NCBI GenBank assembly: GCA_964575715.1
Contig: CAZNSG010000248.1
Location: forward strand, 1 to 27,218
Direction of reading: 5' to 3'
Length of the DNA: 27,218 nucleotides
DNA from: PNAI01 sp964575715
Lineage (GTDB): Bacteria > Pseudomonadota > Alphaproteobacteria > Rhizobiales > Xanthobacteraceae
In this document: in pieces, positions 15,178 through 23,294 of the stretch
Layout: each line of letters opens with the position of its first letter
Position numbering within the stretch: the stretch's first letter is position 1
Program-made: the position numbers and the translations under genes
The notes under the pieces: model-generated
Seen by the model: the letters and a program-made list of their open reading frames with translations, nothing else
What the model was told of the DNA's origin: nothing
The model's database searches: none

Positions 15178-16694
15178 TAGTGGCCGCCGGACTGGCCGGG
15201 CGCGGCTGTCGTTGATTTCGTTCCTTCGCCGATCTCGCCGCCGGGGCTTCCCCCGACGATGGCGACGAACAGATTGGTGTGTGCGAGCCAGAAATCGCGC
15301 TGCGCCTCGATGGCGGCGGCGGTGGCGGTAATGCGCTGGCGCGCTTCCACCAGCAGGGCGAACACATCGATCTGCATGGCGTTGTAGCGCAGCAGCGTTT
15401 CCTCCGAGATGATCCTGCGCAGCGGCAGGACCTCGCGCTGGTAATGCGCCGCGATGTCGTAGGATGAGCGGTAGGTGCGATATGCATCGCGCGCTTCGGA
15501 GCGGACATTGACCGCATTCTCCACCAGGCGGTTGACCGCCTCCATATAATTCTGTTCGGCCGTGCGCACACGAACCTGGCCGAAATCGAACAGCGGTACT
15601 TGGAATTCGACTTCGATGCCGCGCTGGCGCGTCGTATCGCCCTCGTCCGGGCGTCTTGTCTTTGAAAGGCCCGCCACTTCCAGCAGGTTGATGAAGCGCG
15701 TCGCCTGGGACAGGCCGTAGGATTTGGCAAGCGCGGTAACCTCGATGCGGGCGATCTGCAAATCGACGCGGCGGCGGACCGCTTCCGTCTCGACGGCCGG
15801 CAAAGCCTGCGGACGGCGCGGCAGCGCGGGCAGCGCGCTCGCCAAGCGGAAATCGAGATCATCGCCCCACAGGCCAAGCGCGCGGACCAGCCGCTCGCGT
15901 TCGCTACCGGCGCGCTGGCGCGCGAGCGCGACTTGCGTGGTGATGTCGGCATACAGCACCTGTTCTCTGGCCTGATCGAGCTTGTTGAGCGCGCCGGATT
16001 CGCCAAGGCGCTTGGCAAGTTGGGTCGCGGTCTCGGCGGCTGCCTGCGCCTGCGCGAGGAAGCCGGCCAGTTCGCGCGCGGCCACCGCGCGGTAAAAGGC
16101 GCGCCGCGCATCGGTGGCGACCCGCAACGTCGCCGCGATGGCGCGCAACTGCGCCTGGCGGAAACGTTCCGCGGCGAGGTCGGCGCGCGCCGGCAGGGTT
16201 GCGAGCGCGAGAATGTTGCCGACGATCTTGCGCTCGATCTCCACCTCGCCGGCCCCCGCCATGCGCGAGAGCGAAATGGTCGGGTTGGGCGGCAGGCTCG
16301 CGCCCACCATCGCGGCCTCGGCGACGGCGAGTTCGTTATAGGCCGCCTGCAGGCCGCGGTTGTTGAGCAGCGCGATCTGCACCGCCGAGTCGGCGGTCAA
16401 CGGGCGCTTGAGCAAGCGCTCGACCGCGCTGCGCGCCGCAGCCGCATCCTCCTCGCTTCGGATGGCAACAACGTCTTGGTTGAGGTCCTGGCGCGACTGC
16501 TCGGCGACTGCTTGCAGCCCGCCGTCGGCGGAGAACGTGTTGCAGCCGGCAAGCAGGAGCATGACCATCACACCGTTCGTCCCCGCGAAAGCGGGGACCC
16601 AGAGTGACAAACTCCGACCAATAATCCGCTGGATTCCCGCTTTCGCGGGAATGAGCGGATTTAGGATTCGCTGCGGCATGCGACCTAGCGGCAT
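15177..16694 (-). CDS. TolC/CusC-like outer-membrane efflux lipoprotein
   Basis: This outer-membrane channel factor of about 505 residues belongs to the copper cluster. A lipobox LLAGC places the acylated Cys at complement 16542-16544. After it come two outer-membrane efflux repeats, each with long Ala/Arg/Glu-rich helices (for example AVAEAAMVGASLPPNP and FQVPLFDFGQVR), as in CusC and NodT. The ATG at 16692-16694 is 7 nt after the stop of the lipoprotein gene upstream. The first 40 codons include a dispersed repeat (about 16571-16656) whose translation reads IPAKAGIQ ... WVPAFAGTNG. A restart at ATG 16566-16568 would leave a very short but hydrophobic leader MVMLLLAGC. No cognate RND pump or membrane-fusion protein is in the window. 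Confidence 0.87.
   Translation of the reverse strand: MPLGRMPQRILNPLIPAKAGIQRIIGRSLSLWVPAFAGTNGVMVMLLLAGCNTFSADGGLQAVAEQSRQDLNQDVVAIRSEEDAAAARSAVERLLKRPLTADSAVQIALLNNRGLQAAYNELAVAEAAMVGASLPPNPTISLSRMAGAGEVEIERKIVGNILALATLPARADLAAERFRQAQLRAIAATLRVATDARRAFYRAVAARELAGFLAQAQAAAETATQLAKRLGESGALNKLDQAREQVLYADITTQVALARQRAGSERERLVRALGLWGDDLDFRLASALPALPRRPQALPAVETEAVRRRVDLQIARIEVTALAKSYGLSQATRFINLLEVAGLSKTRRPDEGDTTRQRGIEVEFQVPLFDFGQVRVRTAEQNYMEAVNRLVENAVNVRSEARDAYRTYRSSYDIAAHYQREVLPLRRIISEETLLRYNAMQIDVFALLVEARQRITATAAAIEAQRDFWLAHTNLFVAIVGGSPGGEIGEGTKSTTAAPGQSGGH
16571..16656. repeat. Dispersed repeat with two hairpins, inside the TolC-like gene
   Basis: Two perfect hairpins flank the unit: 16579-16598 (GTCCCCGC, loop GAAA, GCGGGGAC) and 16633-16652 (ATTCCCGC, loop TTTC, GCGGGAAT). 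Its translation on the minus strand (PAKAGIQ and WVPAFAGT) is a signature seen where this widespread proteobacterial repeat is read through. It is in frame with the efflux gene. Confidence 0.85.
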
Positions 16695-16701
16695 CAGTTG
16701 C

Positions 16702-16989
16702 TCACGGTTTAGGAGCGGGCGTGACGCGCTCGTTCTGCTCGCGCCAGGGCGCGGGCTCGACCGGCCGCTGGCTGGTGTAGCGTCCGAGCGTCGAGCGATA
16801 GGCGATAGCCGGGACGCGAACGCCCGGATCGGATGGATCAGGGCCGGCGTGGGGCGCGGGCGTCGTGCCGCACGCCGCGGTGAGCGCACCTAATGCGACA
16901 ACGCCAATCGCGCCCAAGAGCCTTTTTCGAAATGGCGTTACCTGCCGCCCTTGCAAGGCGGCGGACTTCGCCCAAAAATGCGCGAACAT
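16702..16989 (-). CDS. Small lipoprotein of the copper cluster
   Basis: This protein of about 95 residues has an N-terminal basic segment (TPFRKRLLG), a hydrophobic stretch and a lipobox LTAAC followed by GTTPAPHAGPDPSD, so it should be lipidated. The mature part is short (about 55 residues), rich in Pro and Arg, and has no domain I recognise. I start at ATG 16987-16989 (GAGGG four bases upstream) instead of the more distant ATG at 17031. It ends 7 nt before the TolC-like gene and is surely cotranscribed with it. Its role in copper handling is inferred from position only. Confidence 0.7.
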   Translation of the reverse strand: MFAHFWAKSAALQGRQVTPFRKRLLGAIGVVALGALTAACGTTPAPHAGPDPSDPGVRVPAIAYRSTLGRYTSQRPVEPAPWREQNERVTPAPKP

Positions 16990-17049
16990 GAATCCCTCAT
17001 CGGTCGATTGATGACATGCGCGGACGGCCATCAGCCGCCGTGCCGATGC

Positions 17050-17466
17050 TCAAAGCGACAGGAAGGATCGAGGAGGGCGGTCGAGGGGATGGGCGGCAAT
17101 CCCGGCTATGGCTGCGGCCGATTCTTGCACCAATGATTGTGCGAGGCGATCGGCTGGCACGGCCGTGTCGATCGGCAGGATGACGCCGGTGAGCAGGTGC
17201 AATGCACAGCACTGGTCAGCGACATTGCCGTGCTGTTCGCCGGGATGGTGATTTTGCGACTTGCTGCAATCGGAATGGTTTTGCCCGGCGTGATCGTGCG
17301 ACGGCTGGTGATGCGCCTGCGCCGCCACCTTTGCACCGGCCTGCGCAACGGCAAGCCGGGGCACGACGCCGGCTAACTGCGCAATGAGGAACAACCCCAC
17401 CAGCAGGAGAACCAGCCGCCGCATTGTCCGCATTAGCGCCATGGATCGCTCGGATCGCCCGGTCAT
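17050..17466 (-). CDS. His/Cys-rich exported protein heading the copper cluster
   Basis: This protein of up to 138 residues has a membrane or signal segment (RRLVLLLVGLFLIAQLAGVV, about 16-35, with AVAQA as a possible cut site). It is followed by a metal-rich stretch with about nine His and three Cys between residues 52 and 90 (AHHQPSHDHAGQNHSDCSK, then NHHPGEQHG and DQCCALH). The tail is not recognisable. The pattern suggests periplasmic binding or sensing of copper, as in several unnamed small proteins that head copper operons. The start is unsure: ATG 17464-17466, or the Met at codon 9 or 12, none with a clear ribosome site. It is the first gene of the minus-strand copper cluster. Confidence 0.65.
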   Translation of the reverse strand: MTGRSERSMALMRTMRRLVLLLVGLFLIAQLAGVVPRLAVAQAGAKVAAQAHHQPSHDHAGQNHSDCSKSQNHHPGEQHGNVADQCCALHLLTGVILPIDTAVPADRLAQSLVQESAAAIAGIAAHPLDRPPRSFLSL

Positions 17467-17484
17467 TGTTCAGCACTTAGTCTA

Positions 17485-17515
17485 GTAATGTGGGCGGTTT
17501 ATTCCCAGTCGTCAA
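17485..17515 (-). promoter_or_regulatory. Weak candidate promoter of the copper cluster
   Basis: On the minus strand TTGACG (17510-17515) is followed after 19 nt by CATTAC (17485-17490). A 19-nt spacer is the hallmark of promoters bent by MerR-family activators such as CueR. The -10 match is poor (three of six) and no clean CueR dyad is visible, so this is tentative. Confidence 0.2.
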
Positions 17516-17589
17516 TGCGGCCGAAATTCACTGACTTCAAAATGGGTTAATCCCGAATGCGCCGGAATTTCCTCGTTCGACGTTCTCTC

Positions 17590-20500
17590 TCACTCCGCCA
17601 GCACGCGCGTTGAGGGGAACAAAATCTCCACCAAGGTGCCGGCCTTGGGCCGGCTGGGGATGGAGAAGCGGGCGCGGTTGGCTTCGGCGAGCGCCGTGGT
17701 GAGCGGCAGGCCTAAGCCCGTGCCGCTCGAGCCCCAGCGCGCCGACGTCGCGAGCTGGCGGAACGGCTCAAGCGCGATCAGGATGTCCTGCTCGCTCATG
17801 CCGACCCCGGTGTCGCGTACGCGCAAAATCACTTCGCCGTTTTCGCTGAGCGCGGTCGAGACGATCACCTGGCCGCCGGTGCCGGTGAACTTGATCGAGT
17901 TCGAGAGCAGATTGAGCACGATCTGGCGCACCGAGCGCGCGTCGGCCACCACCGGCGGCAGCGTCGGCGAAAGCGAGGTGCGGATGATGGTGCGCTCGCG
18001 GTTGGCCTGCGGCTGCATGAGCGCCACGCATTGCGCCACCAGTTCATTGAGTTCGACGCGTGTGAAGGTAAGCTCCAGCTTGCCGGCCTCGATTTTTGAC
18101 AGATCGAGCAGGTCGTTGAGCAGCGACACCAGATGCGCGCCGGAGGAATGGATGTCCTTGAGATATTGCTTGTAGCGCTCGTTGCCGATCGGTCCGAAGC
18201 GCTCCTCCATCATCACCTCGGAGAAGCCGATGATGGAATTGAGCGGCGTGCGGATCTCGTGGCTGATTTTTGCCAGGAACTCGGACTTGGCCGAGGATGT
18301 CTTTTCGGCCGCCCGTTTGGCGTTGAGCAGTTCCTCCTCGGCCTTCTTCCACTGGGTGATGTCGCGGAACACCGCGCAGAGCTTGGCATCGTCGTCGCCG
18401 ATCCGGCCCATGGTCATGAACAGCGGGATCGGTCCGCCCTGGCGCACCCGGCCGATCACCTCGCGGCCGTCGTTGAGCAGGCTTGCGACGCCTGTGCGCG
18501 TGAGCCCTTCGAGATAATCGAGCGCGATGCGCTGGCTCTCGGGCGCGAACAGCTCGGCGAACGGCAAGATCGTGAGTTCATGCGATTCGTAGCCGAACAA
18601 TGCTTCGGCGCTGCGGTTGCCCGCGAGCAGATGTCCTTCATAGTCGAGCACGATGACGCCGTCGGTGGCGGTGTCGAGGATCGCCCGCAGTTCGCGCGCT
18701 TCGGCCTCGGCCTGCCGCAGCGCCATCTCAGCGGACTTCTGGCGGTCGCTGGCCGCCGCTGTCGCCAGCATCAGCACCAGCGCGAGTACCGATTCGTGCT
18801 CCCAGGGAATCGCGAACAGGCGGCCTTCGACCGGCAGTTGCTCGCCGCGGCTGGTCGTGATCGCGAGCGATTTCGCCCCGCTTTCGGGAACCAGGCTGAC
18901 GCCGGGTTCGGAAAACAGGCGCTCCACGCCGCCGGCTTGCGCCAGCGCGCTAAGATCCCGGTAGCCGGTCCAGTCGAGGAATGTGCGGTTGGCGTGGATC
19001 AACTGGTCGTGCCGGTAGAGCAGCACGCCGACCGGCAGACGGTCGAGGATTGTGGGCTCGTCCTCAGCAGCAACGCCGGCGGATTTAGCCGCGCCATCGC
19101 GCTCATCGGTGCCGGCGGGCTCGCGTTTGACGCTCCAATCGGCCGCGGCCGGCTCGGATGACGATGGCGTTGCAGCGCTGTCGGGGGGTGGCGAAGCTTC
19201 GGTCCCGGCGATACCAAGCCGCGTGCTGAGCTGGCGGGCAATCTCATGGAACGCCCGGCGCTCGACCGGGCTCAAACCCGGCGCCCTGTCGGCCGGAGCG
19301 GAAGGGCGAAACGGCACGACGTTCTTGGACGGCGGCACCACCGAGAGCGCCGGGCGCTCGGCGGGCGGCGCTTTCTCGCTGGTCGGTGCAGCCGGAGGGG
19401 AAGATGACGGTACAAGTGGCGCTGCAGGTGATGCTGGCGGCACGACCGGGCTTGCGGCTTTCGGCTGCTCGGGTTCGCGCGGAGGCGCCTTGGCGGTGGG
19501 TATGGCGCCAGCGCTACGCCGCGCCGCAATCAGTTCCGTCAGGCGCGCAACGTCGCGGCATAGGCCGAAGCCGCGATAGCCGCGGAAATCTCGTTCGCGA
19601 TCAAACACCGGAAAGCCCGATAGCTCGACCGCCAAACGTTCATTGCTGTCGTCGGTCGGCCAATCGACAATGATGGCGCTCCAGGTCTCTTGACTGCCAA
19701 TGGCGCGCGCGATCTTGCCTTCGGGGTCGAGACCGAGCGTGCCTGCGATTTCGTGCCACGGCCGGCCCAGCGCGGTGGCGGTGCGCGGCCCCACCGCCAT
19801 GCTGAATTCGTCGGAGCCGAGAATGAAATGGGCGTGGGCGTCCATCTGCCAGATGAAGCGCAGGGGTTGCCGGCGATCGGGCAGTGCCGGAATGGGGGCG
19901 GCGGTTTGCGCATGCTGTTGGGGCGGAGCTAAGCCGGCATTTGCCGGCGCCGGCCGCGGTGTCGGTGATTTGACCGTTGCGGCAAGCTTCGGCGCGAAGC
20001 TCGCCATCAGCACGATCGATGCATCGGCTCCGATGCGCTCGATGGTGAGCTCGCCCAGACTGGCGCGGCCGTCGGCGAGCGCATGGGCGGCGAGCGCTTC
20101 GGCGCCCAATGCGGCGAGTGTGATTGCGCCGCCGAGCCGCGCCTGCGCGGCCGCTGTGCTGTGCAGCAGCTGACCGTCGGGAGAAAAGAATGCGACCGGC
20201 GCATGCGAGCCGGCGATCAGCCGGCGCAACTGCTCGGGAAGCGAAAGCTGCGGGCCCGCCGTCTCGGTTGCGATCAGGAGGATTGCACTGCCACGTTCGG
20301 CAAGCTGGATGCGAGAGCACAGACACGTCAAGGCGCGTCCGAACCCGACGTCGAACCCGCGCAAGCGCGCCAGCCGGGCCGGCGCGCCAACCGACATCGT
20401 GGTCGCCAGATTAGCAATCTGGTTTGCGATCGTCGGATTGACCGGACGGGTTACGATGTCGGCCGGCGATGTCGCAGCCAGGATCGCGGCGGCGGTCGGG

Positions 20501-20619
20501 TTGGCCCAGAGAATTCTCAATCCATCCGGGCTCCACAGCCACGCCGGCAACGCGCTCAAAGCATGCGCCGAGAGCCGCGGATCGCGTAGAATGTCGAGCG
20601 TTGAACCAAGCTCACTCAT
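17590..20619 (-). CDS. Large PAS-domain sensor histidine kinase, PdhS/PleC/DivJ-like
   Basis: This 1009-residue protein has no obvious membrane segment. PAS-like folds are at about 20-60, 255-357, 523-630 and 645-770. They are separated by a long Pro/Ala-rich linker (372-447) and a conserved-looking helix (SPVERRAFHEIARQL). The dimerisation helix carries SEFLAKISHEIRTPLN with phospho-His H787, and FGPIGNERYKQYLKDIHSSG follows, a wording typical of the PdhS/PleC/DivJ kinases that act on DivK. The ATPase domain has N907 in NLLSNSIKF, D936 in RDTGVGMS and GTGLGLPL (966-973). Length and layout match Brucella PdhS, a polar cell-cycle kinase. That assignment is by pattern only; a free-standing stress kinase is possible. 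Confidence 0.85.
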   Translation of the reverse strand: MSELGSTLDILRDPRLSAHALSALPAWLWSPDGLRILWANPTAAAILAATSPADIVTRPVNPTIANQIANLATTMSVGAPARLARLRGFDVGFGRALTCLCSRIQLAERGSAILLIATETAGPQLSLPEQLRRLIAGSHAPVAFFSPDGQLLHSTAAAQARLGGAITLAALGAEALAAHALADGRASLGELTIERIGADASIVLMASFAPKLAATVKSPTPRPAPANAGLAPPQQHAQTAAPIPALPDRRQPLRFIWQMDAHAHFILGSDEFSMAVGPRTATALGRPWHEIAGTLGLDPEGKIARAIGSQETWSAIIVDWPTDDSNERLAVELSGFPVFDRERDFRGYRGFGLCRDVARLTELIAARRSAGAIPTAKAPPREPEQPKAASPVVPPASPAAPLVPSSSPPAAPTSEKAPPAERPALSVVPPSKNVVPFRPSAPADRAPGLSPVERRAFHEIARQLSTRLGIAGTEASPPPDSAATPSSSEPAAADWSVKREPAGTDERDGAAKSAGVAAEDEPTILDRLPVGVLLYRHDQLIHANRTFLDWTGYRDLSALAQAGGVERLFSEPGVSLVPESGAKSLAITTSRGEQLPVEGRLFAIPWEHESVLALVLMLATAAASDRQKSAEMALRQAEAEARELRAILDTATDGVIVLDYEGHLLAGNRSAEALFGYESHELTILPFAELFAPESQRIALDYLEGLTRTGVASLLNDGREVIGRVRQGGPIPLFMTMGRIGDDDAKLCAVFRDITQWKKAEEELLNAKRAAEKTSSAKSEFLAKISHEIRTPLNSIIGFSEVMMEERFGPIGNERYKQYLKDIHSSGAHLVSLLNDLLDLSKIEAGKLELTFTRVELNELVAQCVALMQPQANRERTIIRTSLSPTLPPVVADARSVRQIVLNLLSNSIKFTGTGGQVIVSTALSENGEVILRVRDTGVGMSEQDILIALEPFRQLATSARWGSSGTGLGLPLTTALAEANRARFSIPSRPKAGTLVEILFPSTRVLAE

Positions 20620-20705
20620 CGGCGTTCGCCCCCCCGGGGCGCCGCAAGTATTAACGAACCGCGCTTGAGTGAAATCTTAGTATTGTGCAGGTAGCAGCGT
20701 CCACA

Positions 20706-21677
20706 TTATTCGGGCTGCAGGCCGATTTCCCGCACGACCTTTCCCCAGGCCTCGTATTGCGATCGAATAAATTGGCCGGTGGTTTCCGGTGTGCCCGCCC
20801 CATTGGTAAAAAAGCCGATATCGCGCAGGCGCTTCACGTTGCTTGCGTCATTAAGAATTGTCTGCATTTCGCGATTAACTTTTTGCACGGCCTCAACCGG
20901 CGTTCCGGTCGGTGCGACCAGCACCATCCATCCGGTGAAGTTAAAACCGGGAAATGTCTCGGCCACGGTGGGCACATTCTCGTAGCCTGGAATGCGCTGA
21001 GAGGATGTCACTGCAAGTGGGCGCAGCGTGCCGCCTGCCACCGCACCGGCCGCCGAGGGCACCGCCAGCACGGTGAGCTGCACACGGCCCGCGATCGTAT
21101 CCTGGATGCCTTGCGGCATGGTGGAATACGGCACCTGCGGAATCTGCGTGCCGCCGAGCTTGTTCAGCCAGGCTGCGATCATGCCGGAGAAATTTTTTGG
21201 GCCATCGGTCGCGAACGAAAGTTTGCTTGGATCGGATTTCGCCAGCGCGAACATTTCAGGGAGTGACTTTGCCGGCACGTTGGGATTGGCCAGCACCAGA
21301 AAGACGCCCTGCGCGACCATCGATACCGGTACGAAATCTTTCTGCGCATCATAGGGGAGCGACTTGAACGTATACGGATTGGTCACCAGGGCGGCTGCCG
21401 TGGCGAAGAACAATGTATAGCCATCGGGCTCGGCGCGGGCCGCGGCCTGCGCGCCGATGACGTTGCCGCCGCCCGGACGGTTTTCAACCACGATCTGCTG
21501 GCCGAGCGCGCGCGAGAGCTGTTCCATCAGCAGCCGGCAGATGATATCGGGGGTTCCGCCCGCCGCCTGCGAGACGATCACGCGGATCGGCCGTGCCGGC
21601 CAGTTTTGCGCCGCCGCCGGGACGATGGAGGCGAGCAGCAGCACAGGCAGTAAGAGCTTGCGAAACGCTTTGATCAT
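20706..21677 (-). CDS. Bug/TctC-family periplasmic solute-binding protein (1)
   Basis: This protein of about 323 residues begins IKAFRKLLLPVLLLASIVPAAAQ, a clean signal peptide. The mature protein has the family hallmarks: WPARPIRVIVSQAAGGTPDI, NRPGGGNVIGAQ, PDGYTLFFATAA and SLPYDAQKDFVPVS. Bug proteins bind carboxylates (citrate, dicarboxylates, aromatic acids or nicotinate). Many are orphans without TctA and TctB membrane partners, as here. The ligand cannot be read from sequence. I start at ATG 21675-21677 with AGGAG six bases upstream, although the frame is open to 21722. It shares its strand and family with the gene at 22160 but is not very close to it in sequence. Confidence 0.92.
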   Translation of the reverse strand: MIKAFRKLLLPVLLLASIVPAAAQNWPARPIRVIVSQAAGGTPDIICRLLMEQLSRALGQQIVVENRPGGGNVIGAQAAARAEPDGYTLFFATAAALVTNPYTFKSLPYDAQKDFVPVSMVAQGVFLVLANPNVPAKSLPEMFALAKSDPSKLSFATDGPKNFSGMIAAWLNKLGGTQIPQVPYSTMPQGIQDTIAGRVQLTVLAVPSAAGAVAGGTLRPLAVTSSQRIPGYENVPTVAETFPGFNFTGWMVLVAPTGTPVEAVQKVNREMQTILNDASNVKRLRDIGFFTNGAGTPETTGQFIRSQYEAWGKVVREIGLQPE

Positions 21678-21859
21678 GAAACGCTCCTGAAGATATGGCG
21701 ACAATAGAGCCTGGCGAGACATGATAGTAGATTATCAAGTATTTTGAACTTCACTACAGCCGCTCGCTACTCCGGACAGATACTTAGTCGCGCCCAGACT
21801 CCAGACTGGATGCGGCTTGCCAATTTTTACCTTTGCCCATAGGTTCGCCCGCAATACGT

Positions 21860-21936
21860 GCAGGTGTAGCTCAGTTGGTTAGAGCGCTGGTCTGTGGAAC
21901 CAGAGGTCGGTGGTTCAAGTCCACCCACCTGTACCA
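21860..21936 (+). tRNA. tRNA-His (GTG)
   Basis: The cloverleaf is complete. The acceptor stem pairs GCAGGTG (21860-21866) with CACCTGT (21926-21932). The D stem is GCTC/GAGC, the anticodon stem CTGGT/ACCAG with loop CTGTGGA and anticodon GTG at 21894-21896, and the T arm GGTGG-TTCAAGT-CCACC. CCA is encoded (21934-21936). The first pair is G1:U72, the discriminator is A73, and the base before G1 is T, so there is no encoded G-1. This is the unusual tRNA-His form of many alphaproteobacteria. Confidence 0.97.
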
Positions 21937-21965
21937 GATCAAAAATGTTTCACGAATTTTCCTCA

Positions 21966-22146
21966 GTCATTCCGGGGCGCCCGCCGTAGCCCGAAGGGCG
22001 AAGGCGTGGCGAGCCCGGAATCCATAATCACAATCGGTGGTTATGGATTCCGGGCCCGGCGCACGCAAGTCGGCTTTAGCCGACTTGCGCATCAAATAGT
22101 GCCGATCTCGGGTAAACCCGAGATCGGTGCGCCGTCCCGGAATGAC
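21966..22146. repeat. Large palindromic repeat carrying a twin-palindrome unit, after tRNA-His
   Basis: The outer ends are GTCATTCCGGG and CCCGGAATGAC. It has an intact hairpin module CCGCCGTAGCCCGAAGGGCG near 21980 and the inverted pair GGAATCCATAA/TTATGGATTCC. It also has two perfect 26-bp palindromes 12 nt apart: 22064-22089 (arm CGCAAGTCGGCT, centre TT) and 22102-22127 (arm CCGATCTCGGGT, centre AA). Same family as 12607-12773. Confidence 0.87.
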
Positions 22147-22159
22147 GGGGGGATAGTCT

Positions 22160-23182
22160 TCATTCCGGCTTGATGCCGGCCTTTGCCACCAGTTCGCGCA
22201 CGCTCGGCACTTCCGCCGCCACGCGCGCGGCAAGCTGCTCGGGCGTGCCGGCGACGATCTCAAAGCCGACCTTGCGCGCCTGCTCGCGCACCGCGGGGCG
22301 CGCCATCGCCGCCCGGCTCTCCCGCACCAAGAGCGCCACGATCTCGGGCGGCGTGCCGGCGGGCGCGAACAAAGCGTTGAACGTATCGGAGACGAAATTC
22401 GGGAAGCCTGACTCGATCATGGTCGGCACGTCGGGCAGCGAGAACCAGCGTTCCGCTCCGGTAACGGCGAGCGCGCGCAGCTCTCCGCCCTTGATCAATC
22501 CTTCCGCCGCCGCCAGCGCCACCGATCCGACCTGCACGGTGTTGGCGAGCACCGCCTGCGCGGCCGGGCCGGCGCCGCGGAACGGAATGTGCATCATGTC
22601 TATGCCGGCGCGAAGTTTCAGCAGTTCGCCGGTGAGGTGCGATTTGGTCCCGGCGCCGGGGCTGGCATAGTTGAACGTGCCCGGCGAGGCTTTGGCGCGC
22701 GCGATCAGATCGGCGAGCGTCTTGATGCCGGAAGCGGGGCGCACCACGAGCACGTTGGGCGCATTGACCAGTTCGGTTATGGGGATGAAATCCTTGAACG
22801 GATCGTAGGGCAGGTTGTTGAACAACGCGGGATTGACCGCGATCGCGGTCGAGGTCAGCAGCAGCGTGTAGCCGTCGGGCGTGGCGCGCGCGGCCTGGCC
22901 CATGCCGATGTTGCCGGCGGCGCCTGCGCGATTGTCCACGATCACTTGTTGGCCGAGCGACTGCGAGAGCGCATTGGCAAGTATGCGCGCGATGATGTCC
23001 GTCGGCCCGCCCGGCGCGAACGGAACAATGAGAGTGATGGGGCGCTCGGGGTAGGCGGCGAGTGCGCTGCCTGGGAAAGATCCTAGGCTCGCCGCCACGA
23101 GCGCGGCGGCGAGCGCGGCCTGCTTCAAATATGGCTTGAGGCTTTCGCCGGGTGTTGACCAAGACGATATTGACCAAGACAT
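22160..23182 (-). CDS. Bug/TctC-family periplasmic solute-binding protein (2)
   Basis: This 340-residue protein carries a Sec signal (KQAALAAALVAASLGSF, with ALA-AYP as the likely cut). The mature protein has YPERPITLIVPFAPGGPTDI, NRAGAAGNIGMGQAAR, PDGYTLLLTSTAIAVNPALF and LPYDPFKDFIPITEL, all Bug/TctC signatures. It also has the AGTPEQLAARVAAE pattern near the C-terminus. Ligand unknown. No TctA/TctB membrane genes are beside it. The start ATG 23180-23182 is the longest; a downstream start before KPYLKQ is not excluded. Confidence 0.92.
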   Translation of the reverse strand: MSWSISSWSTPGESLKPYLKQAALAAALVAASLGSFPGSALAAYPERPITLIVPFAPGGPTDIIARILANALSQSLGQQVIVDNRAGAAGNIGMGQAARATPDGYTLLLTSTAIAVNPALFNNLPYDPFKDFIPITELVNAPNVLVVRPASGIKTLADLIARAKASPGTFNYASPGAGTKSHLTGELLKLRAGIDMMHIPFRGAGPAAQAVLANTVQVGSVALAAAEGLIKGGELRALAVTGAERWFSLPDVPTMIESGFPNFVSDTFNALFAPAGTPPEIVALLVRESRAAMARPAVREQARKVGFEIVAGTPEQLAARVAAEVPSVRELVAKAGIKPE

Positions 23183-23294
23183 GGATCGCCCTCCGCGTCG
23201 CTGCCGGTGGTAATTCTAGCGGCTAAGCGCGAGGGAAACAAAGCCTTGCAAGGCGTAAAGTGCGCAAGTGTATATTGACGTTGCGGCAATCTCA

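Noticed and set aside
15170..16111. Arg/Pro-rich minus-strand frame overlapping the TolC-like gene
   Set aside because: An out-of-phase shadow of the efflux gene, with composition typical of a GC-rich third frame.
18133..19161. Plus-strand frame of 342 codons opposite the histidine kinase
   Set aside because: Antisense shadow; the kinase H, N and G boxes are on the minus strand.
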